6,049 nt of DNA from the NCBI GenBank assembly GCA_030616935.1, contig JAUWWJ010000109.1, positions 1 to 6,049 on the forward strand, in the 5' to 3' direction. The stretch's first letter is position 1, and each line of letters begins with the position of its first letter. The translations under genes were made by a program, and so were the position numbers. Below the pieces are notes generated by a model, which was not told the DNA's origin, did no database searches, and saw nothing but the letters and a program-made list of their open reading frames with translations. The DNA is from Planctomycetaceae bacterium (GTDB taxonomy: Bacteria; Planctomycetota; Planctomycetia; Pirellulales; UBA1268). Positions 1-6,049 of this stretch are shown piece after piece.

Positions 1-2
1 AC

Positions 3-224
3 AGAACAACACCCAATGACCACCAACCGCCACGAAGCCGAATGTGGGTTGGTCCTCGTGGCAGGGTGCTACAGCATGAGTCGACAATACTTGGTTCAAA
101 ACTACTTTTCCAGCGACGTACAGACACGGTCGCTGCATCACTTGCAAGCAGGCTGGATCGTGTAAAAAGCTTCTTTGAGAAGCATGAAAATAGCGGTGTA
201 AACTCGTCCCAGACAAACCGATGA
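3..224 (+). CDS. C-terminal part of an unrecognised protein (5' end outside window)
   Basis: This frame is open from the first bases of the window to a TGA at 222-224, so it is most likely the last 73 codons of a gene that starts upstream. An internal ATG at 42 exists, but the reading continues open in front of it, so I do not treat that ATG as the start. The visible tail has a strand-like segment (MWVGPRGRVLQHESTILGSK) followed by a charged, probably helical end (RLDRVKSFFEKHE). The GRVLxxE pattern recalls the ends of beta-rich secreted or envelope proteins, but I cannot assign a family. A second frame is also open from base 1 to a TAA at 163-165, which lowers certainty. The frame ends 45 bp before the ABC ATPase on the same strand, so it may be the previous gene of the same transcription unit. 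Confidence 0.5.
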   Translation, partial: RTTPNDHQPPRSRMWVGPRGRVLQHESTILGSKLLFQRRTDTVAASLASRLDRVKSFFEKHENSGVNSSQTNR

Positions 225-226
225 CT

Positions 227-253
227 GTGCGTTCTCTGCGCATCACAACGCAC
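227..253. repeat. Short inverted repeat in the gap before the ABC ATPase
   Basis: GTGCGT (227-232) and ACGCAC (248-253) are perfect reverse complements separated by 15 bases, directly after the upstream stop codon. No T-run follows, so it does not look like an intrinsic terminator. A six-base stem with a 15-base loop can arise by chance; any role in transcription or RNA processing is speculative. Confidence 0.25.
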
Positions 254-269
254 CATTAGTACTATCAAT

Positions 270-1028
270 ATGATTCAATTTGAACATGCTACTCGAACGT
301 ATGGCAGCAAGGTTGCTGTATCAGACCTCAGTCTGACAATTCCCTCCGGTGAATTATTTGCTCTCCTTGGCCCAAATGGCGCAGGCAAGACGACAACGAT
401 CAAAATGCTCGTTGGCTTGCTTCGTCCCTCTGGTGGATTGATTCGCGTTTGCGGTCATGACCTGCTAACGGAAACTCGCTCAGCCCATCTTCATTTGGGC
501 TACGTACCTGATGAGCCTTACCTGTATGACAAGCTTACGGGTCATGAATTCCTACGATTTATCGCTGATATGTATCGCATACCAAGAGATCTTTCGCAGG
601 AATACATCAAGAGAGAAATTGACAGGTTTGAGCTTCATGAGTTCGCCAACGAACTTGCCGAAAACTATTCTCTGGGCATGAGACAGCGGCTTGTATTTGC
701 GGCTGCATTTCTACACGACCCTGACGTACTCGTGCTTGATGAGCCGATGGTTGGTCTTGATCCACGAAGCGTTCGTATTGTCAAAGACTTGTTGAAGGCG
801 AAAACTGCGGCTGGCATGACCGTATTCATGTCAACGCACACACTCGCGATGGCTGAGGAAATGGCTGACCGCATGGGCATCATGGTGCAAGGAGATCTCA
901 AATTTCTTGGAACTGTTCCAGAACTCCGAGAACAGGTAGACGTGAAAACAAGAAGTCTTGAAGATCTGTATCTTGAAATCACATCAAGCTCAACAGGCCG
1001 CCAAGAGGCATCGTCTGATGACACATAG
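270..1028 (+). CDS. ABC transporter ATP-binding protein (ABC-2 export type)
   Basis: This is the cytoplasmic ATPase of an ABC exporter; it hydrolyses ATP to drive the membrane partner encoded just downstream. All main nucleotide-binding motifs are visible in the 252 residues: Walker A GPNGAGKT (34-41), signature YSLGMRQR (133-140), Walker B VLVLDEP (153-159), D-loop GLDP (162-165) and switch histidine H190 (STH). The Q-loop site reads YVPDEPYLY (78-86), with Asp/Glu where many ABC ATPases have Gln. The length is normal for a stand-alone ABC-2 ATPase, with a short polar tail after about residue 238. The ATG at 270 fits the usual N-terminus (MIQFEHATRTYG), although no Shine-Dalgarno motif precedes it. 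The stop lies 20 bp before the permease start, indicating co-transcription. The sequence resembles the CcmA/YadG-like group of ABC-2 ATPases; the substrate cannot be read from it. Confidence 0.95.
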   Translation: MIQFEHATRTYGSKVAVSDLSLTIPSGELFALLGPNGAGKTTTIKMLVGLLRPSGGLIRVCGHDLLTETRSAHLHLGYVPDEPYLYDKLTGHEFLRFIADMYRIPRDLSQEYIKREIDRFELHEFANELAENYSLGMRQRLVFAAAFLHDPDVLVLDEPMVGLDPRSVRIVKDLLKAKTAAGMTVFMSTHTLAMAEEMADRMGIMVQGDLKFLGTVPELREQVDVKTRSLEDLYLEITSSSTGRQEASSDDT

Positions 1029-1048
1029 AAAAAGAAACAAACGGTAAA

Positions 1049-2788
1049 ATGCAGAATCAATTGCTTGATATTCCTCAGGAAAATCAGCTCTCGAGGAAGC
1101 TTCGAAGGACAATCGCGTGGAACGTTGTCACTTCAATCGTCCGCCAGTCGCGTTTCCGTTTCGGGCTTGTCCTCATACTCAGTCTGATTTTCTGGGCTGC
1201 CGTGTTCTGCCTGTTCTACGATGCATTCAGCTTCATTGACTCGATGCATGCCGAAGTCATGTCGTTGCTGTTTAATACGTTTTTTTCGGCCTTGATGGTA
1301 ATGATGGCCTTTTCAACTGGCATCTTAATGTACGGTGGTCTGTACCGTTCTGGCGAGTCGTCCTTTCTCCTGACATGCCCTCTGCGCGCTGAAGCGATTC
1401 ATGCCCACAAATTCACAGAGGCACTTTGGTTCTCGAGTTGGGGATTCATTCTTCTCGGGAGTCCGATGCTCATTGCATATGGCATCGTGCGGGACGCCCC
1501 GTGGAGCTTCTTTCTTATGCTCATACCGTTCATCGTTACATTTGTCATCATTCCAGCATCCATCGGCAGCATACTGTGCATGCTCGTAGTTGCTGGGCTG
1601 CCTCGACTACGACTCCATGCTCTATCCATATCGCTCGCTATTGTCGCGACAGGAATCCTTTGGGTTTCATGGGTAACTTTCGGGGCAGTTCAGAGCCAAT
1701 TGCTCACAGCCGCATGGTTTGAGGAAACGCTGTCTCGTCTTGCCATGACAGAGCAGGTTTTCCTGCCAAGCTGGTGGCTTTCTTCCGGCCTACTCGATGC
1801 GGCACTCCGTGGGGAATCACGCGACCTGACTCGTCAAAGCACTCTTGAGGCATTGAAGTTCCTTGGGTTAATTCTGGCCAATGCGCTTCTTTTAAGCCTT
1901 ATAGCCAGTTGGGTTGCACGGTGGACCTACCGCAAGGGGTACAGCAACCTCCAAGCAGAAGTACCAATCAGAAGGCATAGACGGCTTTTCTGGCTCGATG
2001 AACTACTCGCACGGGCAGGATCGCGGGTTGGAAATCCTATCCGTTTGCTTCTTGTCAAGGATCTCCAAATTTTTCGCCGTGATGTCACTCAATGGTCTCA
2101 ATTTGTGATCTTTTTTGGTCTCTTAGGTCTTTATTTCTACAATCTTCGCTCATTTAACTATACGCACGTCTACGCGTCTCTCATCGGACACCTCAACTTA
2201 GCTGTCGTCGGTCTGATTCTTTCAACTTTCACAACACGCTTTGTCTTTCCATCAATAAGCCTGGAAGGTCGTCGCTTTTGGATTCTCGGTCTTCTTCCTA
2301 TACACAGAGATCAAATTGTATGGTCAAAGTTCCTCTTCTCATTTGTAGGCGGTCTCGTGCCATGCCTCGGATTAATTCTCTTGAGTGACTGCATGCTTGG
2401 GTTGCCTTGGGGCACAGTCTGTGTCCACCTGACCTGCTGCCTGGCTCTCTGCGGTGGCCTCTCTGGTATCGCTGTTGGAATGGGGGCGACCATGCCAAAT
2501 TTCCATGAATCGTCTCCTGCCAAAATTGCTGCTGGATTTGGGGGAACTTTAAGCCTCGTTCTCAGTGCAATGTTCATTATTCTTATCGTGATTACCGTTG
2601 GCTTTACGAACCATTTCAATCTCTTCCAGCAAACTGTAGGGCAACTCCCGGGAAGCACAGTGAGTTGGCTCCTTGGGGCTTCGAGTGGGCAAGTTGCCAG
2701 CATCCTCATCGTTATCCCAGGTGGCCTGCTAGCCACTTTTTTACCGTTAGTACTTGGCATTCGTGCATTCAGGCAACTGGAGCCCTAA
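1049..2788 (+). CDS. Large ABC-2-like transporter permease, about 12 membrane segments
   Basis: This is the inner-membrane partner of the preceding ATPase. The 579-residue protein is strongly hydrophobic, with segments judged by eye at roughly 38-60, 70-98, 125-147, 151-183, 190-213, 268-290, 350-366, 378-400, 426-450, 453-478, 495-520 and 546-572, that is about twelve. A more polar stretch at 291-349 divides the protein into two halves, suggesting one chain supplies the whole membrane channel. Conserved-looking blocks are KDLQIFRRDVTQWSQF (337-352), SLEGRRFWILGLLP (404-417) and MPNFHESSPAKIAAGFGG (482-499). From memory these match a family of large permeases common in Planctomycetota and some other phyla (Pfam's putative ABC exporter group, possibly PF16949); that assignment needs a profile search. 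The ATG at 1049 is the first in frame after the ATPase stop and has only an A-rich leader, not a clear ribosome site. Substrate unknown. Confidence 0.88.
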   Translation: MQNQLLDIPQENQLSRKLRRTIAWNVVTSIVRQSRFRFGLVLILSLIFWAAVFCLFYDAFSFIDSMHAEVMSLLFNTFFSALMVMMAFSTGILMYGGLYRSGESSFLLTCPLRAEAIHAHKFTEALWFSSWGFILLGSPMLIAYGIVRDAPWSFFLMLIPFIVTFVIIPASIGSILCMLVVAGLPRLRLHALSISLAIVATGILWVSWVTFGAVQSQLLTAAWFEETLSRLAMTEQVFLPSWWLSSGLLDAALRGESRDLTRQSTLEALKFLGLILANALLLSLIASWVARWTYRKGYSNLQAEVPIRRHRRLFWLDELLARAGSRVGNPIRLLLVKDLQIFRRDVTQWSQFVIFFGLLGLYFYNLRSFNYTHVYASLIGHLNLAVVGLILSTFTTRFVFPSISLEGRRFWILGLLPIHRDQIVWSKFLFSFVGGLVPCLGLILLSDCMLGLPWGTVCVHLTCCLALCGGLSGIAVGMGATMPNFHESSPAKIAAGFGGTLSLVLSAMFIILIVITVGFTNHFNLFQQTVGQLPGSTVSWLLGASSGQVASILIVIPGGLLATFLPLVLGIRAFRQLEP

Positions 2789-2896
2789 GCCTTCCTTCAC
2801 GCGGTATTCGGGACATCCTAGTCGGTTCTCTTCCATGAGATCATCTTTTCCGGGCTCATTTACACTGGTTTCTGGCCTCATTCGCTGATTCGTCTA

Positions 2897-2924
2897 TTGT
2901 TAGGTAGTCAGATATTGATCTAAT
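2897..2924 (+). promoter_or_regulatory. Candidate sigma70-type promoter for the mqn genes
   Basis: In the 168-bp non-coding gap 2789-2956, TTGTTA (2897-2902, four of six matches to TTGACA) is followed after 16 bp by TCTAAT (2919-2924, five of six matches to TATAAT). Transcription would begin near 2931, leaving a leader of about 26 bases before the mqnA ATG. The gap is the largest in the window and separates two functional groups, which makes a promoter here likely on context alone. I see no T-tailed hairpin after the permease stop, so read-through from the ABC genes remains possible. Confidence 0.35.
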
Positions 2925-2956
2925 CGGCGAAAAACCTGTATCCATCGTTACTAAAT

Positions 2957-3883
2957 ATGATACGTCCACGAGAAAGTCTGAGCATTCCTCGAAGTGGCCA
3001 AAAGCCAGTTGCTGAAGGCCTTGAACGCATTGGTGCAGTTCAATACCTGAATACCAGACCGCTGATCTATGGGCTGGGTGACTCGCTGGACTTTGATCTT
3101 CCGAGCAGATTGGCAGATCGCCTAGCAGTTGACGAACTTGATGTAGCGCTCATTCCCTCGATTGAACTGTTTCAACGCCTCGATACACCTCGATCGAACG
3201 CATCCCTAAATGAAAATAATTGGTCGTCCCAGAGTGATGGTCGATACCGCGTAGTTTCAAACGCGTGTATAGCGTGCCTTGGACCAGTCATGAGTGTTCG
3301 ACTGTTCTTTCGCACTCGTCCAGAAAAAACTTCTTGTATTGCTATCGACGAAGGCTCAAGAACAAGCGTGGCACTCTGCCGAATTTTATTAGCTAAGCGG
3401 TTTGGTATCTCTCCAGAACTTGAAATGCTTCCAATTGGTGAAAGCATCGAATCGACGAGTGCCGACGCGGTACTTCTAATCGGCGATCGTGCGATTGGCC
3501 CGACAAGTGGAGGTTTTCAAACTGTTTGGGATCTTGGTGAAGAGTGGCATCAATGGACAGGGCTTCCTTTTGTTTTTGCTGTCTGGGCGGCGCGTCCCTC
3601 AGTTGACTTTGAACGCCTGGGAAAAAGACTTGATACAGCCCGCGACGCTGGCCTCGCTAATTTAGCGACCATAGCAGCCATCGAAGCTGCCCCCCACGGA
3701 CTATCAGTGCCACAATGCCTGGACTACTTAAGTGATAATCTCCACTACAATCTCGGGTACGATGAACGACAGGGCTTGCGACTCTTCCACGAATATTCCA
3801 TGGAACTTAGCCTCGCTCCATCCAACGGTAATTTTGATGCTGCATTCCAATATTCAAAACACTTTCCAACCGGTGCCCAGTGA
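2957..3883 (+). CDS. mqnA: Chorismate dehydratase MqnA (futalosine menaquinone pathway)
   Basis: MqnA removes water from chorismate to give 3-[(1-carboxyvinyl)oxy]benzoate, the first committed step of futalosine-route menaquinone synthesis, in the cytoplasm. The family shows clearly: RIGAVQYLNTRPLIYGL (24-40), LPSRLADRL..ELDVALIPSIELF (48-72), ACIACLGPVMSVRLFFR (103-119), IDEGSRTSVALCRILL (130-145), LLIGDRAI (173-180) and DLGEEWHQWTGLPFVFAVW (192-210). It has the periplasmic-binding-protein-like fold typical of MqnA. The protein has 308 residues, longer than the roughly 280 I expect. About 23 extra residues precede the conserved core, and a polar stretch (about 76-95) sits before the RYRVVSNACI segment. 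The ATG at 2957 is the only ATG, GTG or TTG in frame between the upstream stop (2921) and the core, so the extension is probably real. No Shine-Dalgarno motif is seen. The stop overlaps the mqnC start. Confidence 0.93.
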   Translation: MIRPRESLSIPRSGQKPVAEGLERIGAVQYLNTRPLIYGLGDSLDFDLPSRLADRLAVDELDVALIPSIELFQRLDTPRSNASLNENNWSSQSDGRYRVVSNACIACLGPVMSVRLFFRTRPEKTSCIAIDEGSRTSVALCRILLAKRFGISPELEMLPIGESIESTSADAVLLIGDRAIGPTSGGFQTVWDLGEEWHQWTGLPFVFAVWAARPSVDFERLGKRLDTARDAGLANLATIAAIEAAPHGLSVPQCLDYLSDNLHYNLGYDERQGLRLFHEYSMELSLAPSNGNFDAAFQYSKHFPTGAQ

Positions 3884-5031
3884 TTGAAAAAGAAATTCAG
3901 AAGATACTCGACTCGGTCACCGAAGGACACCGCTTAAAACGCGCTGATGCAATTCAACTACTCGAGTCCGACTCCTTGGCTTCAATTGGCAAAGCTGCCA
4001 ATGTTGTGACGACCAAACTTCACCCAGAGCAGTACAGAACGTACAACATTGATAGAAACATTAATTACACAAACATCTGCTCGGCTGTTTGTGATTTCTG
4101 TGCTTTCTACCGCGGTCCTAAAGATCCGGAAGGATATGTACTCGACCGAAAAATCCTGCTCAAGAAAATTGAAGAGACTGTTGCAATTGGAGGAGATCAA
4201 ATCCTTCTTCAAGGAGGAATGCATCCCACACTACCGCTCGAATGGTACGAAGAACTCCTTCGAGATATTAAGCTTCAGTACCCTGAAGTGAATGTCCATG
4301 GATTTTCTCCTCCCGAAATTTTCCATCTCACAAAGGTAACCAAGCTTCCACTTCTAGAAATCCTTGAACGACTAGCGGCTGCCGGACTTGGATCACTTCC
4401 CGGCGGGGGTGGGGAAATACTTGTAGACCGTGTTCGAGCGGCCATGACTCGCGGAAAAGTGATGACAGACGACTGGCTGGATGTCCATCGAAAATGGCAT
4501 AGTCTCGGTGGACGAAGTACCGCAACAATGATGTTTGGTCACATAGAAACACTTGCCGAAAGAGTAGAGCATCTCGACCGTTTGCGAGAACTGCAAGATG
4601 AGACCGGTGGATTTACCGCTTTTATTTGCTGGTCATTCCAACCAGATAACACCGAGATGGCCCACATTCCTCCTTCCGGCGCTTTCGAATACTTGAAAAC
4701 CCAAGCCGTTGCCCGTCTTTATTTGGACAACATTCCCAATATCCAATCGAGTTGGGTCACTCAAGGCAGAGACATTGGCCAACTTGCACTTCTGTTTGGT
4801 GCAAATGACATGGGAAGCCTGATGTTAGAAGAAAACGTAGTCAGCGCAGCAGGAACTGTGCACCACCTCACTCTCGAGCAGATGCGTTCTGCAATCTCAG
4901 AACTTGGCTGGGAGCCGAGACGCCGGAACGTGTTCTACGAACTTGTAGATGACAAATCAGACATTGTGTTGGAGCCACGCCCTGAGTCACCTGTGAACAT
5001 TGACCTGCCTCTCTTGACCTCGGTAACGTAA
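3880..5031 (+). CDS. mqnC: Cyclic dehypoxanthinyl futalosine synthase MqnC (radical SAM)
   Basis: MqnC uses a 4Fe-4S cluster and S-adenosylmethionine to cyclise dehypoxanthinyl futalosine, the step after MqnB in menaquinone synthesis. The radical SAM motif CxxxCxxC is C67, C71 and C74 within NYTNICSAVCDFCAFYRG (62-79). Other family blocks are LLQGGMHPTLPLEWYEELL (109-127), GFSPPEI (141-147), GSLPGGGGEIL (171-181), GGRSTATMMFGHIET (210-224), TAFICWSFQPDNTEM (246-260) and FGANDMGSLMLEENVVSAAG (306-325). The 383-residue length is normal. MqnE and CofH are related radical SAM enzymes; the TATMMFGH block and the mqnA neighbour favour MqnC. The start is GTG at 3880, overlapping the mqnA TGA as GTGA, and gives the expected N-terminus (MIEKEIQKILDSV). 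The four-base overlap suggests translational coupling to mqnA, in keeping with the lack of a ribosome site. Confidence 0.93.
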   Translation: MIEKEIQKILDSVTEGHRLKRADAIQLLESDSLASIGKAANVVTTKLHPEQYRTYNIDRNINYTNICSAVCDFCAFYRGPKDPEGYVLDRKILLKKIEETVAIGGDQILLQGGMHPTLPLEWYEELLRDIKLQYPEVNVHGFSPPEIFHLTKVTKLPLLEILERLAAAGLGSLPGGGGEILVDRVRAAMTRGKVMTDDWLDVHRKWHSLGGRSTATMMFGHIETLAERVEHLDRLRELQDETGGFTAFICWSFQPDNTEMAHIPPSGAFEYLKTQAVARLYLDNIPNIQSSWVTQGRDIGQLALLFGANDMGSLMLEENVVSAAGTVHHLTLEQMRSAISELGWEPRRRNVFYELVDDKSDIVLEPRPESPVNIDLPLLTSVT

Positions 5032-5047
5032 CACAAGAGCAACTCGC

Positions 5048-6049
5048 ATGCTGAATCCGGGGCAAAAGCATCGGTCGTTCATAATTCGATCGAAATGGCT
5101 ATTTCCAGTTACACATCGACCTCTTGAAAATGCATGGCTTCGTGTTGAAAGAGGCGTTGTAACAGGCTTTGGAGTTTGGCCACCACGTACTGTCAAAAGC
5201 ATTCACGTAATCGATAACGGCAATGCCATCATTGCGCCGGGTTTTGTTAATGCTCATACGCATCTTGAGTTCTCTTCGTGCCAAAAGCCGTTTGATACCA
5301 AAGGCGGTCTTCACGAATGGATCCATGAAGTCGTTTCGTGGAAACGCCAGCAAAGCCGGCCCTCGACGACTGCTCATGAAAAAATTGCCACTGCCATCGC
5401 GTCTGGTACTCATGAATCCGCTGCATGCGGAGTGGTTGCTCTTGGTGAGATTGCGACCAGCGACATTGCTTACAATGAATTATCCGGCCGTCTTCGCCTT
5501 CGCATTTTCCATGAGGTCCTCGGCTTGGAACGGTCGACCATCAAGTCGCTCCCGTCACGGGTTATTTCCAGCTTCCGTCACTCTCAAAAAATATCTCGTG
5601 GTGGTGTTGCTGTTGGGCTCTCGCCTCATGCTCCTTATTCTACACAGTGGCATATTGGTCAAGCAGCAGTTACCGCAGCACAAAACAATCAAGCCACCTG
5701 TCGAAGAAGCCGTAGCACCACCTACGTAACCCCTTTGGCTATGCATTTAGCTGAGTCGAGGTTTGAGGAAGAGTTCCTCCACAATCAAACAGGTCCTTTC
5801 CGAACGCTTTTCAATGACCTCGGCATTTGGCCTGAACACGCCCCCAAGTTGGCCACAACCGCTGACTGGATTTCTTTATTGGCAAAGAATGGTCGTGGCC
5901 TGATCATTCATGGAACGTATCTCGTTGACAACCAGCAGGCGATGGCCCGGCTCAAGCGCCATCGCCACACTCTTGCTCTGGTTGTTTGCCCCCACACCAC
6001 ACAAGCCTTATCTGGCAATTTTCCACCTCTTACAGAATTCAAAAAGACT
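5048..6049 (+). CDS. Metal-dependent amidohydrolase, probable aminodeoxyfutalosine deaminase (3' end outside window)
   Basis: An ATG at 5048 opens 334 codons that run off the window end without a stop. The protein is a TIM-barrel amidohydrolase of the TrzA/AtzA/cytosine-deaminase-like group. An N-terminal beta segment leads to IIAPGFVNAHTHLEFS (61-76) with metal ligands H70 and H72. Then come HEVLGLE (155-161), GLSPHAPYST (190-199, H194), PLAMHLAESRFEEEFL (229-244, H233 and probable catalytic E236), GLIIHGTYL (284-292, H288) and VVCPHTTQALSG (312-323). The expected metal-binding Asp (GTDS-type motif) would lie beyond the window. Distantly related amidohydrolases are known to deaminate 6-aminodeoxyfutalosine to futalosine. 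The gene starts 16 bp after mqnC, so that role (sometimes called mqnX) is the best inference, but another deaminase or hydrolase substrate is possible. The region between PYST and PLAMHLAES seems longer than usual and is Arg/Ser/Thr-rich. The ATG is the first possible start after an in-frame stop at 5024. Confidence 0.85.
   Translation, partial: MLNPGQKHRSFIIRSKWLFPVTHRPLENAWLRVERGVVTGFGVWPPRTVKSIHVIDNGNAIIAPGFVNAHTHLEFSSCQKPFDTKGGLHEWIHEVVSWKRQQSRPSTTAHEKIATAIASGTHESAACGVVALGEIATSDIAYNELSGRLRLRIFHEVLGLERSTIKSLPSRVISSFRHSQKISRGGVAVGLSPHAPYSTQWHIGQAAVTAAQNNQATCRRSRSTTYVTPLAMHLAESRFEEEFLHNQTGPFRTLFNDLGIWPEHAPKLATTADWISLLAKNGRGLIIHGTYLVDNQQAMARLKRHRHTLALVVCPHTTQALSGNFPPLTEFKKT

Noticed and set aside
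1..165. Alternative open frame from base 1 to TAA at 163
   Set aside because: It is shorter than the frame ending at 224 and its product shows no organised pattern; kept only as a reason for caution about the upstream gene.
665..1060. 131-codon minus-strand frame opposite the ABC ATPase
   Set aside because: It lies antisense to the signature, Walker B and switch regions of a clear ATPase and has low-complexity Ser/Arg/Thr composition with no family pattern.
2311..2760. 149-codon minus-strand frame opposite the permease
   Set aside because: It is antisense to conserved permease blocks, and its Pro/Arg/Thr-rich product looks like a by-product of the hydrophobic codons on the + strand.
2789..2896. 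Possible terminator after the permease
   Set aside because: Only a four-base stem (TCTC/GAGA around 2826-2839) could be found, with no following T-run; not enough to call a terminator.
270..3883. Functional link between the ABC transporter and menaquinone synthesis
   Set aside because: The two groups are separated by the largest gap in the window, with a candidate promoter, and nothing in the transporter sequence points to a quinone or pathway intermediate as substrate.
5223..5729. 168-codon open frame on the + strand inside the amidohydrolase region
   Set aside because: The frame starting at 5048 shows all amidohydrolase motifs continuously across it; this one gives an unpatterned, Arg/Leu/Pro-rich product and is a shadow.

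Overview
The window looks like an ordinary chromosomal stretch from a Gram-negative, menaquinone-using bacterium. Planctomycetota is the best guess. The grounds are the permease sequence style (blocks such as KDLQIFRRDVTQWSQF and SLEGRRFWILGLLP), a futalosine-route menaquinone gene set, base composition near 50% GC by eye, and the absence of a Shine-Dalgarno motif at essentially every start. The lineage is inference from remembered family style, not a search result. All genes read on the + strand and coding density is high.

Layout. Positions 3-224 hold the 3' end of an unrecognised gene that begins before the window. After a 45-bp gap comes a two-gene ABC export system: an ATPase (270-1028) and, 20 bp later, a large polytopic ABC-2-like permease (1049-2788). 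A 168-bp gap (2789-2956) with a candidate sigma70-type promoter separates this from a menaquinone block. That block is mqnA (chorismate dehydratase, 2957-3883); mqnC (cyclic dehypoxanthinyl futalosine synthase, radical SAM, 3880-5031), which overlaps mqnA by GTGA; and, 16 bp further on, a metal-dependent amidohydrolase (5048 to beyond the window end) that is a good candidate for aminodeoxyfutalosine deaminase.

How the genes fit together. MqnA dehydrates chorismate to 3-[(1-carboxyvinyl)oxy]benzoate. MqnE, not in this window, adds S-adenosylmethionine-derived adenosine to give aminodeoxyfutalosine. A deaminase, plausibly the third gene here, converts that to futalosine. MqnB (not here) removes hypoxanthine, and MqnC cyclises the product; MqnD (not here) follows. 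The window therefore carries three likely steps of the pathway in one probable operon. The ABC transporter has no visible functional link to it.

I found no CRISPR array, tRNA, rRNA, insertion sequence or phage signature. No convincing undescribed system is visible. The points worth a second look are the extended MqnA, the unusual features of the amidohydrolase, and the regulatory gap before mqnA.
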